64,000 nt of DNA, taken from assembly GCF_000507145.1 (NCBI RefSeq), contig NZ_AYTO01000041.1, forward strand, positions 496,001-560,000. The letters are read 5' to 3'. Positions 7,806 to 17,021 of the stretch are shown here, in pieces; position 1 is the stretch's first letter; each line of letters starts with the position of its first letter. This DNA is from Bacillus tequilensis KCTC 13622 (GTDB lineage: Bacteria > Bacillota > Bacilli > Bacillales > Bacillaceae). The notes beneath the pieces were generated by a model. That model was not told where the DNA came from. It saw nothing but the letters and a program-made list of their open reading frames with translations, and made no database searches. The translations under genes were made by a program, and so were the position numbers.

Positions 7806-9437
7806 TCAGTTTTTATCTGCCCATTTTAAATCGATATAGCCGACGGGATGCCTGACAATTTCTTTTACATGTTCGTTTTGCAGGTTGACCTGATTATAGA
7901 AATAAACCGGGATGATCGGCGCTTCATTGACCAGCAGCTTTTCTGCTTGATGCATAAGAGAGAAACGCGTTTTTTCATCAGCTTCATGTTTCGCCTGTTT
8001 GATCAGCTGATCGTATTCTTTATTGGCCCAGCCTGTGCGGTTCATCGAATTTCCCGTTTGAAAGGCTTCCAGAAAACTGATAGGGTCCGCATAATCGGGC
8101 AAAAATGAGCTTTGAGAGAATTGGAATTTCAGTGCTTTTTGGTCCTCTAAAAACACGTTCCATTCCATATTGGCCAGCTTCACGTCGACTCCAAGGGTAT
8201 TTTTCAATTTTTGCTGGATCGCCTCGGCAATCTTTTTATGCTCCGGCTTTGTGCTGTAAGTAAGCGTGATCACAGGAAGCTTATGATAGTTTTCTTCCTT
8301 CATGCCCTTTTCAAGCAGCTGCTTCGCTTTGCTTTCGCTAGGCGTGATCAGGTCTCCGCCCGCTTCACGGAAATCTTTGCCGTCAGGCTGCGTAAACCCA
8401 GGCGATACAAAGGCGCGCGCCGGTTTTTCGTTATTTTTCGTGACGTACTTTACAATTTCCTCTTGATCCACAGCCATCGCAAAGGCTTTTCTGATATTTT
8501 CATTTTGAAACGGCTCCATATTGACATTAAATCTATAAAAATAGAGACCCGCCTGGTCAACAATATTGACGTTATCCTGATCCATCAGCTGATCGCTTAA
8601 CTCTGCAGGGACGTAAGCGGTATCCAGCTCCCCAGACTGAAACATCTGGTAATCTGTATTTCGATCACTGACCATCGCCCATTTCACCTTATCTAGTCTC
8701 ACGGTATCTTTATCCCAATACGTGTCGTTTTTCTCCATTGTGATGCTGTCATCATGTTTCCATTCCGTCAGCTTAAACGGACCGTTCCCGACAAATGTAT
8801 CCGCCTCAGCAAACCACTTTGGATTTTCTTTATCGATTTTTTCGTTTACCGGAAAATACGCCGGATTGGATACAACGCTGAGAAAATATTTTTGTGGCGC
8901 TTCAAGCGTTACTTCAAGGGTTCGATCATCCTTTGCCGTCACCTTCACATCGTCTTTTTTCCCTTTGCCGCTGTTATACGCTTCGCCGCCTTCAATAAAA
9001 TAGCCGAGAAACGCCGATGAAGCGCCCTTTTTCGGATCAAGCATCCTTTTCCACGCGTATTCAAAGTCTCCGGCTGTTACCGGATCTCCGTTTGTCCATT
9101 TCGCATTTTCCCGTATCGTAAATGTGTAGGTCTTTTTATCTTTTGATACAGACCACTTCTCAGCCATGGCCGGTTCAGGCTTATGATCTTTGCCAAGACG
9201 CGTCAGCCCCTCCATGATGTTATTTAACGGCTGCCACGACACATTATTAAAACCGATTGGCGGATCGAACGAGGTCGGTTCATTTTCGTTATTTATATAC
9301 AGCACCTTTTCCCCGCTTGTTTTCGCTTTATCCTTACCGCTTTCTTTTCCGGCTTGTTCGTTCGCTGTACATCCCATCAACGCAAACGACAGGCCTAATG
9401 CAAGGCCCATTCCCCATAGCTTTTTCACTCGTTTCAT
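7806..9437 (-). CDS. dppE: Dipeptide/murein tripeptide-binding lipoprotein DppE
   Basis: Extracellular solute-binding lipoprotein of the Dpp importer, 543 residues. The signal peptide KRVKKLWGMGLALGLSFALMG ends in a lipobox (LMGC), giving a lipid-modified Cys. The SBP_bac_5 domain follows (IDPPIGF-like N-lobe; YFYRFNVNMEPFQN; C-terminal PVYFYNQ). The frame is open to 9572, but the ATG at 9437 has GGGGGAAG at proper spacing; the ATG at 9440 is too close. The hairpin after the gene fits the excess of binding protein over enzymes. Confidence 0.94.
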   Translation of the reverse strand: MKRVKKLWGMGLALGLSFALMGCTANEQAGKESGKDKAKTSGEKVLYINNENEPTSFDPPIGFNNVSWQPLNNIMEGLTRLGKDHKPEPAMAEKWSVSKDKKTYTFTIRENAKWTNGDPVTAGDFEYAWKRMLDPKKGASSAFLGYFIEGGEAYNSGKGKKDDVKVTAKDDRTLEVTLEAPQKYFLSVVSNPAYFPVNEKIDKENPKWFAEADTFVGNGPFKLTEWKHDDSITMEKNDTYWDKDTVRLDKVKWAMVSDRNTDYQMFQSGELDTAYVPAELSDQLMDQDNVNIVDQAGLYFYRFNVNMEPFQNENIRKAFAMAVDQEEIVKYVTKNNEKPARAFVSPGFTQPDGKDFREAGGDLITPSESKAKQLLEKGMKEENYHKLPVITLTYSTKPEHKKIAEAIQQKLKNTLGVDVKLANMEWNVFLEDQKALKFQFSQSSFLPDYADPISFLEAFQTGNSMNRTGWANKEYDQLIKQAKHEADEKTRFSLMHQAEKLLVNEAPIIPVYFYNQVNLQNEHVKEIVRHPVGYIDLKWADKN

Positions 9438-9457
9438 CATCTTCCCCCTTTTCATGA

Positions 9458-10465
9458 TCAATCCTTCGCATCTCCGGACAATACCGCATGCTCGGCCCGT
9501 TGATCCTGAAGCCAGCAGTTGACAGTGTGCGTGGCAGATCTGATCGCCTGGCCCGGGTATACCCTGTCGCACACGATCATCCTGTTCGGGCAGCGGGCGG
9601 CAAACGGACAGCCTGGCGGAGGTGAAAATAAATCCGGCGGCGTTCCGTCGATCGGGATCAGCTCCGCGCCTTCCAAATCAAGCCGCGGGACAGAGTTCAG
9701 CAGCCCTTTTGTATAAGGGTGCTGCGGCTGATAAAAAATATCTTTTCTCGTACCAACCTCCGCAATTTTCCCCGCATACATGACGGCGACTCTGTCAGCA
9801 ACCTGGGCCACTACCCCTAAATCATGTGTAATCAGAATGACAGACACATTCGTTTTTCTCTGAATCTCTTTAAACAGCTCTAAAATTTGTGCCTGAATGG
9901 TCACGTCAAGTGCGGTGGTCGGTTCGTCTGCAATTAAGATGTCAGGCTCGCAGATCAGCGCCATCGCAATCACAATCCGCTGTCTCATGCCCCCGCTGAA
10001 TTGGTGGGGATACTGCTTCAGCCGTTCTTCGGGATCGGGAATACCAACCAATGACAGCATGGAAAGCACCTCTTCCCTCACCGCTTTTTTGCTCATGTTT
10101 TTATGGCGGAGGAGCGCTTCCCCAAGCTGGTCTCCGATAGTCAGCGTCGGGTTTAACGCCGTCATCGGGTCTTGAAAAATCATAGAAATGTCGGCTCCCC
10201 TTATGCTTCTCATTTCTTTGTCAGAGAGACGGCAAAGGTCTTTGCCTTTAAATAGAATGCTGCCGTCTGTCACCTTGGCCGAATAGGACGGAAGCAAACC
10301 CATAATGCTTTGGGAGGTCACGCTTTTACCGCAGCCGGATTCGCCGACGATCGCAAAGGTTTCTCCTTTATACAAATCAAAGCTCACCCCTCTGACCGCC
10401 TGAACCCTCCCGCCATAAGTCGTAAAAGACACGTGCAGATTTTTGACTGACAGAACTTTTTCCAT
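9458..10465 (-). CDS. dppD: Dipeptide ABC transporter ATPase DppD
   Basis: 335 residues with Walker [10 protein letters not shown], signature SGGMRQRIVIAMAL and Walker B ILIADEPTTALD. The oligopeptide_HPY C-terminal segment (CPFAARCPNRMIVC) is present. It powers the DppBC permease. It lies between dppC and dppE in the same transcript, and YkfD downstream is its likely second ATPase. Confidence 0.94.
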   Translation of the reverse strand: MEKVLSVKNLHVSFTTYGGRVQAVRGVSFDLYKGETFAIVGESGCGKSVTSQSIMGLLPSYSAKVTDGSILFKGKDLCRLSDKEMRSIRGADISMIFQDPMTALNPTLTIGDQLGEALLRHKNMSKKAVREEVLSMLSLVGIPDPEERLKQYPHQFSGGMRQRIVIAMALICEPDILIADEPTTALDVTIQAQILELFKEIQRKTNVSVILITHDLGVVAQVADRVAVMYAGKIAEVGTRKDIFYQPQHPYTKGLLNSVPRLDLEGAELIPIDGTPPDLFSPPPGCPFAARCPNRMIVCDRVYPGQAIRSATHTVNCWLQDQRAEHAVLSGDAKD

Positions 10466-10469
10466 ACAG

Positions 10470-11441
10470 CTACCTCCTCAGCTTAGGGTCGAGCGCATCC
10501 TGCAATCCGTCTCCAAGCACATTAAACGCGTACATGGTCAGGGATATGAAAAAGGCCGGAAAAAACAGGCGCCACCAATGCCCAGACAAAATCGCAGGCA
10601 GACCGTCATTCGCCATCACACCCCAGCTGGCAAACGGAGCCTGTATGCCGAGGCCGAGAAAGCTTAAAAAGGATTCTGCGAATATAGCGGCAGGTACGGT
10701 TAATGTCATTTGTACGATGATCGCTCCCATTGTATTCGGCAGCAGATTTTTCCGAATGATGCGAAAGGTTTTGGCGCCAAAGGTTTTCGAGGCGAGTACA
10801 TATTCATAATTTTTAATCTGGAGCACTTGTCCTCTTACAATTCTCGCCATGCCGACCCATCCAGTCACAGTCAGCGCCACAATAATGGTGCCCAGCCCCG
10901 GCCCCATCAGCACCATCAGCAATATGACAACAAGCAGGTACGGCAACCCGTACAGCACTTCGATAATCCGCATCATGATGCTGTCAGTTCTGCCGCCTTT
11001 ATAGCCGGCAACGCCTCCGTAAATGACACCGATCACAAAATCAATCAGCGCTGCCATCACGCCGACAAATAACGAAATCCTCGCTCCGTACCATGTTCGG
11101 GTAAATACATCCCGGCCGAGCTCATCGGTGCCGAACCAATGATCGGCTGAGGGCGGAAGATTTTGTTCGGTCAGCGATTGGCGCGCGACACTATGGGGAG
11201 ATAAAAGAGGCCCGATCACCGCCATGACAAAAAGAAATAAAAGAATAAAAAGTCCGGCCATCGCCAATTTATTTTTCTTCAGTCTCCTCCAGGCATCCTG
11301 TGTGTATGACAAACTCGGCCGCTTGACCGAATCGGCTTCCCGATTCTTATCTTGATTTGAGACAAACCACTCATCCGGCACCTGAATGTGCTGCTCTGGC
11401 TGGCGTTCTTCCGTTTGGACAGGGAGATTCACACGCTTCAC
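10470..11441 (-). CDS. dppC: Dipeptide ABC permease DppC
   Basis: Membrane permease of the BPD_transp_1 family, 323 residues. A long cytoplasmic N-terminus precedes the first membrane helix (LAMAGLFILLFLFVMAVIG, about residue 60). The DppC-type N-domain is followed by five more helices and the EAA loop that contacts the ATPase (VLASKTFGAKTFRIIRKNLLPN). It overlaps dppB by four bases. Confidence 0.93.
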   Translation of the reverse strand: MKRVNLPVQTEERQPEQHIQVPDEWFVSNQDKNREADSVKRPSLSYTQDAWRRLKKNKLAMAGLFILLFLFVMAVIGPLLSPHSVARQSLTEQNLPPSADHWFGTDELGRDVFTRTWYGARISLFVGVMAALIDFVIGVIYGGVAGYKGGRTDSIMMRIIEVLYGLPYLLVVILLMVLMGPGLGTIIVALTVTGWVGMARIVRGQVLQIKNYEYVLASKTFGAKTFRIIRKNLLPNTMGAIIVQMTLTVPAAIFAESFLSFLGLGIQAPFASWGVMANDGLPAILSGHWWRLFFPAFFISLTMYAFNVLGDGLQDALDPKLRR

Positions 11442-12364
11442 CCTTTCTTATGCAGTTTAATGCGCGGGTCTAAAAGACCGTAGGCCAAGTCAACCAAAAA
11501 CAGCATGATGATCAAGATGACGCTGTAAAAAACGGTCGTTCCCATAATCACGGGATAGTCCCGCTGATTAATGCTTTCAACAAAATATTTTCCCATTCCG
11601 GGAATGGCAAAGATTTTTTCAATGACAAAGCTTCCTGTTAAGATGCTGGCGACAAGTGTGCCTAAGACGGTAATCACGGGCATAAGTGCATTTCTGAGTG
11701 CGTGTTTTACAATAATGCTGAACGGAGAAAGCCCTTTTGCTTTTGCTGTGCGGATATAGTCCTGTGTCAGAACTTCAACCATGCTTGAACGTGTCAGCCT
11801 GGCAATGATCGCCATCGGCCCTACGGCAAGCGCTGCGGTCGGAAGCACCATATGAATCGGGCTCGTCCATGTGGCAGCGGGAAATAGTTTGAGATTGACG
11901 GCAAATTGCTGAATGAGCAATGTTGCCAGAATAAAATTCGGGATGGAGATGCCAAGCACCGCAAGACTCATCGCGGCGTAGTCCAAAAAACCATTGCGGC
12001 GGAGCGCGGCAATCACGCCCAGCACAAGCCCAGAGATTACAGCAATGACAATGGCCGTCATTCCCAGCTCAAAGGAAACGGGAAATCCGCGTTCCAGCAT
12101 ATCATTTACGCTGTCCGATGGTTTTTTAATTGAAGGTCCGAAATCGAATGTAATGATGGATTTTAGGTAGAAAATGTATTGGAAAATGAGAGGATCGTCT
12201 AAGTGGTAGTAGGCTTCGAGATTTTTTTGAACGGCTTCATTTGTGCCTCTCTCCTCGTTAAAAGGAGATCCGGGAATGACCTTCATGAGAACAAAAGTCA
12301 GGGTGGTAATCACCAAAATCGTAGCTGCCATTGCCCAAAAACGCTTTATCATGTATCGCGCCAA
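11438..12364 (-). CDS. dppB: Dipeptide ABC permease DppB
   Basis: 308-residue partner permease of DppC. The first helix is at residues 9-28. An EAA loop (YIRTAKAKGLSPFSIIVKHALRN) and the conserved GSFVIEKIFAIPGMG motif of DppB/OppB proteins are present. It follows dppA by 16 bp and overlaps dppC, so it belongs to the same operon. Confidence 0.93.
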   Translation of the reverse strand: MARYMIKRFWAMAATILVITTLTFVLMKVIPGSPFNEERGTNEAVQKNLEAYYHLDDPLIFQYIFYLKSIITFDFGPSIKKPSDSVNDMLERGFPVSFELGMTAIVIAVISGLVLGVIAALRRNGFLDYAAMSLAVLGISIPNFILATLLIQQFAVNLKLFPAATWTSPIHMVLPTAALAVGPMAIIARLTRSSMVEVLTQDYIRTAKAKGLSPFSIIVKHALRNALMPVITVLGTLVASILTGSFVIEKIFAIPGMGKYFVESINQRDYPVIMGTTVFYSVILIIMLFLVDLAYGLLDPRIKLHKKG

Positions 12365-12380
12365 AGCCTAAAACACCCCT

Positions 12381-13205
12381 TTAGCAGAATGATGTCCGCA
12401 TCGCAAGCTCCGTCATGACAAGCATTGCCTGATAGGCTTCAAGCATGTCCTTCGCCTGAAATTGAACGGTTGTGGTTTGCGGCTTTATTTCAGTTCCCGG
12501 CATCAGGTTCGCCCATTCTGCCTGACCGTAATTGGCGAATTCAATGCTCAAAACCGGTCTGTCAGGCGGCGTAAGCGGTTTGACTTTATCTTTGTTTTGC
12601 AGGGCAAATGCGGTTTTTTCTGTCAGCAGCCGTCCGGCTTTCACAGGCGACAAGCACTTCACCGCGGATCTTGAAACGGTTTGTTTGACAGCTGCTGTCG
12701 TAACGTTCGGAATAAGCTCTTCCGCTTCCTTCGCGGCCCGGTCATCTCCTGCAACCATAATGACGGGGACATCATAATAACCGGCAACGTACGCATTTAA
12801 CCCGAGCTCACCGACAGGCCGATCGTTTATGTAAAAATGCCGGACGCCAAAAATCATGCTGTGTGACATCACACCCGGAGTCGAGGCTCTTGCATGATAC
12901 CCAAGAAACAAAGCGCCTGTAAACGTATCATCCAGCCCCTCTACCATTGAAAATGGTTTGACGTCGCCGGAAATCAAGTTTGCTTCAGGGTGAAGCTTTT
13001 CAACCATCAGATTATTCATCTTCGAATGGCTGTCATTGACCAGCACCTCGGTACACCCGCTGTTAAACGCTTCAGCAATACAGTAATTCGCTTCTTCAGT
13101 CATAATGAGCCGTCCGCGTTCATAATTGCGCTTGCCGGAATCCACAAAGGTATCATCCGGAAGACCCGAAATACCTTCCATATCTACTGACATGTACAGT
13201 TTCAT
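12381..13205 (-). CDS. dppA: D-aminopeptidase DppA
   Basis: Zinc D-amino-acid aminopeptidase (family M55), cytoplasmic; the B. subtilis enzyme releases D-Ala from D-Ala-D-Ala-type peptides. 274 residues. The metal ligands at the start are visible as Asp8 and Glu10 (MSVDMEG), with later His residues in NDSHSK and GYHARA and a Glu in GELGLNA. It is the first gene of the operon, with AAGGAGGAGCG before the ATG and a clear sigma-A promoter upstream. Confidence 0.95.
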   Translation of the reverse strand: MKLYMSVDMEGISGLPDDTFVDSGKRNYERGRLIMTEEANYCIAEAFNSGCTEVLVNDSHSKMNNLMVEKLHPEANLISGDVKPFSMVEGLDDTFTGALFLGYHARASTPGVMSHSMIFGVRHFYINDRPVGELGLNAYVAGYYDVPVIMVAGDDRAAKEAEELIPNVTTAAVKQTVSRSAVKCLSPVKAGRLLTEKTAFALQNKDKVKPLTPPDRPVLSIEFANYGQAEWANLMPGTEIKPQTTTVQFQAKDMLEAYQAMLVMTELAMRTSFC

Positions 13206-13225
13206 AACGCTCCTCCTTTTTTACT

Positions 13226-13275
13226 AAATTACGAATATTCCAACAAATTATATTAAAAAAAGAGGAAAAATGCAA
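13226..13275 (-). promoter_or_regulatory. dpp operon promoter with a CodY-box-like element
   Basis: On the minus strand, TTGCAT (13270-13275), a 17-bp spacer and TATAAT (13247-13252) form a near-consensus sigma-A promoter. Just downstream, near the expected start site, AATATTCGTAATTT (about 13227-13240) partly resembles the CodY box, with several mismatches. The dpp operon is known to be repressed by CodY and AbrB. The promoter call is strong and the CodY site is tentative. Confidence 0.75.
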
Positions 13276-13307
13276 CATAACTGGGGAAAATCACAATGTT
13301 CAAGTGA

Positions 13308-13334
13308 TAAAAAAGAATCCTCTTGCAAGGATTC
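13308..13334 (-). terminator. Terminator of proG
   Basis: On the minus strand, GAATCC and GGATTC form a short stem around TTGCAAGA, followed by TTTTTTA. It overlaps the proG stop codon. Confidence 0.7.
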
Positions 13335-14151
13335 ATGTCTGTTTCTCTGCCTGTTTTGTAAGCTGCTCATATTTTTTCAGCGTTCTTTCAAATACCTGAT
13401 CAAAAACATCCGGCACAGAGGCACGTATCACCTCAGCGCCCTCTCCGGTAATTCCGCCTTTCGTTGCGACACGTTTCAGCGTTTCTTCAAAAGACATATT
13501 CTTTTCGAGCAGGAGTTTACCGGTTCCGTATAGCGAATGAATCAGGAAATCAAAGGCTTCTTCTTTAGAGAGGCTGCTGTTTCTGACAGCAGACCGCGCC
13601 AGTTCTTCAAAAACGGCAGCTATAAATCCTGGTGCCGAGCTCGTCAAATTGCTGGCGGCATCTACATCTGATTCTTTGATTTCTCTGACACTGCTGAAAA
13701 CCGATAACAACTCATTCAGACGTTCTTTTTTATCCGCTGTCAGTGCTTCACTGTGAACGACAAGTGAGATGCCTGCTTCGGCTTCGGATGTAATGGCGGG
13801 AATGACACGTGATATACCGGCTTCCGTTTCAGCCTCCAGAAGACGCAGCGGCACACCGGCGGCAATGGATACGATATGGGTATTTCTGTTCACGTACGGG
13901 TGCAGACGGCGCATCGTTTCGACGACATGAAGCGGCGGGACACATATCAAAATCAAACGGCACGTTCCCGCCCAGTTTTCGAGCGAATCAGCCGATACAT
14001 GTGGATAATCTGACATCAGCGCCTGCAGCCGCTCCCCCTTCGTTCTTGTTTCAATAAAAAGCTCATTCTCTTTTATTTGCTCATGCTTCAACAGCTGCCT
14101 GGCGATCATATCAGCCATGCTGCCATATCCAATCAATCCAATCTGTTCCAT
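13333..14151 (-). CDS. proG: Pyrroline-5-carboxylate reductase
   Basis: Reduces pyrroline-5-carboxylate to proline with NAD(P)H. 272 residues with an N-terminal Rossmann motif (GLIGYGSMADMIA), followed by ILICVPPLHV and the substrate-binding C-terminal helical domain containing SSAPGF (the conserved SSPAF-like segment). ProG is one of several P5C reductase paralogues known in B. subtilis. The ATG follows AAAGGACTGAGTCG. It is divergent from htrA. Confidence 0.92.
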   Translation of the reverse strand: MEQIGLIGYGSMADMIARQLLKHEQIKENELFIETRTKGERLQALMSDYPHVSADSLENWAGTCRLILICVPPLHVVETMRRLHPYVNRNTHIVSIAAGVPLRLLEAETEAGISRVIPAITSEAEAGISLVVHSEALTADKKERLNELLSVFSSVREIKESDVDAASNLTSSAPGFIAAVFEELARSAVRNSSLSKEEAFDFLIHSLYGTGKLLLEKNMSFEETLKRVATKGGITGEGAEVIRASVPDVFDQVFERTLKKYEQLTKQAEKQT

Positions 14152-14195
14152 CGACTCAGTCCTTTCATATACAATATGAAGTGTACCGTTTTCCG

Positions 14196-14275
14196 CGTTT
14201 TTTCACAATTTCCCATAATCTTTTCATTTTTATCCCACAGTTTTTGTTTATGATAAACTCAAGTCATAAACCTAT
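14196..14275 (+). promoter_or_regulatory. htrA control region with CssR-like repeats
   Basis: TTTTCACA (about 14200), a weaker TTTCCCAT and TTTTCATT (14221) are spaced about ten bases apart, upstream of a -10-like TATGATAAA. Tandem repeats of this kind are where the CssRS secretion-stress system is known to act on htrA. I infer the sites by resemblance only. Confidence 0.5.
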
Positions 14276-14318
14276 CATAATAAGAAACGAGTGAAAATAG
14301 AGAAACGGAGTGAACATG

Positions 14319-15671
14319 ATGGATAACTATCGTGACGACAACAGAACGGAAGGAAATGAGAATGAGGTCTTTTTAGCGAAAGAAAACGATCAGAGCACCT
14401 CCTACTCAGCCCGCAATGTCATTCATGACCAGGAGAAGAAGAAACGAGGGTTCGGATGGTTCAGACCGCTGCTTGGCGGAGTGATTGGCGGCAGTCTCGC
14501 CCTTGGCATTTACACGTTCACACCGCTTGGCGACCATAATGCTCAGGACACTGCAAAACAGTCATCCAGCCAGCAGCAAACGCAATCTGTCACAGCGAAA
14601 AGCACATCCTCTGAGTCTGGCAAAAGCTCATCTGCATTCAAGAACGAGGATTCTTCTAAAATCTCAGATATGGTGGAAAACCTTTCACCGGCGATTGTCG
14701 GAATTACAAACCTTCAGGCTCAGCCAAACAGCTCTTTGTTCGGCTCTGACTCATCCGGTTCAAGCTCTGATTCCGGCGAAGATGCAGAAAGCGGTTCAGG
14801 ATCGGGTGTCATTTTCAAAAAAGAGAACGGCAAGGCTTACATCATTACAAATAACCACGTCGTTGAAGGAGCATCTTCACTGAAGGTATCTTTATACGAC
14901 GGCACTGAGGTGACTGCAAAGCTGGTAGGCAGTGACTCGTTAACAGATTTAGCAGTCCTTCAAATCAGTGATAACCACGTAACAAAAGTGGCAAGCTTCG
15001 GCAATTCATCTGATCTCAGAACAGGCGAGACCGTCATTGCGATAGGAGACCCGCTCGGAAAAGACCTGTCCCGCACAGTAACACAAGGAATTGTAAGCGG
15101 TGTGGACAGAACGGTTTCAATGTCAACATCAGCCGGCCAAACAAGCATTAATGTGATTCAAACTGACGCAGCGATTAACCCAGGCAACAGCGGTGGCCCA
15201 TTGTTAAATACAGACGGCAAAATTGTCGGCATTAACAGCATGAAAATCAGTGAAGATAATGTTGAAGGCATCGGATTCGCCATTCCAAGCAACGACGTAA
15301 AACCGATTGCTGAAGAATTGCTGTCTAAAGGACAAATTGAACGCCCGTATATCGGTGTCAGCATGCTTGATTTAGAGCAAGTGCCGCAAAACTACCAAGA
15401 AGGCACACTCGGCCTGTTCGGCAGCCAGCTGAATAAAGGCGTGTACATCCGTGAAGTTGCCCCAGGCTCCCCTGCTGAAAAGGCTGGATTGAAATCAGAG
15501 GATATTATCATCAGCTTAAAAGGCAAAGAAACCGATACAGGCAGTGAACTGCGCAATATCTTATATAAAGATGCAAAGATCGGTGATACCGTTGAAGTGA
15601 AAATTCTCAGAAACGGCAAAGAAATGACGAAAAAAATCAAACTCGATCAAAAAGAAGAGAAAACCTCGTAA
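14319..15671 (+). CDS. htrA: Membrane-anchored HtrA serine protease
   Basis: DegP/HtrA quality-control protease facing the cell wall, induced by secretion and heat stress. The 450 residues are arranged as follows: acidic cytoplasmic N-terminus, one membrane helix (about 50-67), a Ser/Gln-rich linker (75-165), the trypsin-like domain with catalytic His180 (ITNNHVV), Asp210 (SLTDLAVL) and Ser291 (GNSGGP), and one PDZ domain (about 345-440). Three in-frame starts (GTG 14310, ATG 14316, ATG 14319) follow one GGAG; 14319 has the best spacing. A strong terminator follows. Confidence 0.94.
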   Translation: MDNYRDDNRTEGNENEVFLAKENDQSTSYSARNVIHDQEKKKRGFGWFRPLLGGVIGGSLALGIYTFTPLGDHNAQDTAKQSSSQQQTQSVTAKSTSSESGKSSSAFKNEDSSKISDMVENLSPAIVGITNLQAQPNSSLFGSDSSGSSSDSGEDAESGSGSGVIFKKENGKAYIITNNHVVEGASSLKVSLYDGTEVTAKLVGSDSLTDLAVLQISDNHVTKVASFGNSSDLRTGETVIAIGDPLGKDLSRTVTQGIVSGVDRTVSMSTSAGQTSINVIQTDAAINPGNSGGPLLNTDGKIVGINSMKISEDNVEGIGFAIPSNDVKPIAEELLSKGQIERPYIGVSMLDLEQVPQNYQEGTLGLFGSQLNKGVYIREVAPGSPAEKAGLKSEDIIISLKGKETDTGSELRNILYKDAKIGDTVEVKILRNGKEMTKKIKLDQKEEKTS

Positions 15672-15677
15672 GACATA

Positions 15678-15713
15678 AAGCCTCAGGCCGCAAAATGGCC
15701 TGAGGCTTTTTAT
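15678..15713 (+). terminator. Terminator of htrA
   Basis: AGCCTCAGGCC pairs perfectly with GGCCTGAGGCT across a short loop and is followed by TTTTT. Confidence 0.9.
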
Positions 15714-15832
15714 GAAACAAAAGACCTGACTGCTCTATGAAACTTTCTGTAGGAGGAATCTGGTATTCTAATCAGATGCCAAGGATCGTTTGATAAGCGC
15801 ACGATATCCAGCTCGCGCTTTTTCTTTTCCAC
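15710..15832 (-). CDS. Possible small basic protein, 40 aa
   Basis: A GTG-started frame (MEKKKRELDIVRLSND...) ends within the 3' flank of the htrA terminator. A good ribosome site (AAGGAGTG) lies 8-10 bases before the GTG, and the codons look ordinary for this genome. The product would be basic, with no membrane helix or known motif. It lies where strain 168 carries ykcB-ykcC, so it could be a real small gene or a leftover. No function is assigned. Confidence 0.4.
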   Translation of the reverse strand: MEKKKRELDIVRLSNDPWHLIRIPDSSYRKFHRAVRSFVS

Positions 15833-15981
15833 GTGTTTTTCACTCCTTCTTGTCTCACTTTGAAATCGTGTAACAAGCAAATATGAATAAACAAAGACAA
15901 TATTTTTGCCGAAGTCATTTCATGCCAACTGACCATATATCAACGGTTTTAAGCCTTTTCTCCCCATCGGCATCTGACCCA
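15833..15981. other. Intergenic stretch between the small ORF and mhqA, nothing recognised
   Basis: AT-rich DNA without a convincing frame or motif. Together with the small ORF it replaces the ykcB-ykcC interval expected from strain 168. Confidence 0.5.
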
Positions 15982-16016
15982 AAATAAAAATAAGCCTTCC
16001 GGCGGCGCCGGAAGGC
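15982..16016 (-). terminator. Terminator of mhqA
   Basis: On the minus strand the GC-rich stem GCCTTCCGGC pairs with GCCGGAAGGC and is followed by TTATTTTTATTTT. Confidence 0.88.
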
Positions 16017-16030
16017 AAATGAATTGCAAT

Positions 16031-16981
16031 TTATTGAATTGGTTTTAGTTTTGCTTCAATTTCAGCTCTTCGATGCTCAAGATACGGCGGAAGAGCAATC
16101 GTTTGGCCAAGCTCATCAAGATTTTCATCAACCATAAAGCCCGGTCCGTCTGTTGATAGCTCGAACAAAATGCCGTTCGGCTCTCTGAAATACAGCGCCT
16201 TGAAGTAGTAGCGCTCAACGATTCCGGAATTGCTATAGCCTTCCCGGCTGATGATCTGGTGCCACCCGGCAAGTTCTTCTTCATCTTTTACCCGAAACGC
16301 GACATGGTGAACACTTCCTTTGCCTTGGCGCTCACGCGGAAGATCGTTTCTTTCTATTAAATGGATTTCTGTTGCCGCGCCGCCCTCTCCAGATTCCAAA
16401 ATAACGGCGGTTCCTTGTCCTTCGACTGATTCACGGCTTATTTCTGTAAATCCAAGAATATTCGTCAATACGTGTAATGTTGAATCAGCGTACGGCACAG
16501 TCAGTTCAACCGGTCCTAGCCCGCGAAACGAAAATTCTTCCGGAATGCCGCTTTGTTTAACAGGCAGGCCATACCCGTTACCTTTCTCATCAGCAGTCAG
16601 CACAAGGCGCTGTCCTTCATGATCTTGGAATGCCAATATGTCGCGTCCTGCTCTTTTGGTGATGCCGCTATGCGCCACCTGATGCTCTTCAAAACGTTCT
16701 TTCCAATAATGCAGGGCTTCTGTGCTTGGAACACGTAAACCAATAGAAGAAATACTGTTTGTTCCCGCATGAAACGGCGCAATGCGCGGAATCTCAAAAA
16801 ACGTCAGCTCTGTTCCCGGATTTGCCACTTCATCTCCGTAAAACAAATGATACATTGTCGGTTCATCCTGATTGACGGATTTTTTGACGAGCTTTAACCC
16901 TAATACTTTCTTATAGAAATCTAAGTTTTTTTGTGCGTCGGCCGTTAATGCTGACACGTGGTGAATGCCGTTGACTTTCAT
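16031..16981 (-). CDS. mhqA: Ring-cleaving hydroquinone dioxygenase MhqA (YkcA)
   Basis: Glyoxalase/extradiol-dioxygenase superfamily, 316 residues. Two vicinal-oxygen-chelate domains (about 5-145 and 150-310) carry metal ligands in GIHHVSALT, GSVHHVAFRV and GILFELSTD. In B. subtilis MhqA belongs to the MhqR regulon that detoxifies catechols and 2-methylhydroquinone. A perfect MhqR-type palindrome lies 22 bp upstream, supporting the same role. It is a single-gene transcript with its own terminator. Confidence 0.9.
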   Translation of the reverse strand: MKVNGIHHVSALTADAQKNLDFYKKVLGLKLVKKSVNQDEPTMYHLFYGDEVANPGTELTFFEIPRIAPFHAGTNSISSIGLRVPSTEALHYWKERFEEHQVAHSGITKRAGRDILAFQDHEGQRLVLTADEKGNGYGLPVKQSGIPEEFSFRGLGPVELTVPYADSTLHVLTNILGFTEISRESVEGQGTAVILESGEGGAATEIHLIERNDLPRERQGKGSVHHVAFRVKDEEELAGWHQIISREGYSNSGIVERYYFKALYFREPNGILFELSTDGPGFMVDENLDELGQTIALPPYLEHRRAEIEAKLKPIQ

Positions 16982-17003
16982 ATGCTGTCCCTCCAGGTCA
17001 TTT

Positions 17004-17021
17004 TATCTCGATTTCGAGATA
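17004..17021. promoter_or_regulatory. MhqR operator upstream of mhqA
   Basis: A perfect palindrome, TATCTCGA-TT-TCGAGATA. It matches the known MhqR box (TATCTCGAATTCGAGATA-type) of the B. subtilis quinone-response regulon and sits between the mhqA start and its promoter region. Confidence 0.88.

Noticed and set aside
9438..9572. Longer N-terminus of dppE
   Set aside because: It would bury the lipoprotein signal peptide and overlap dppD; the ribosome site fits ATG 9437.
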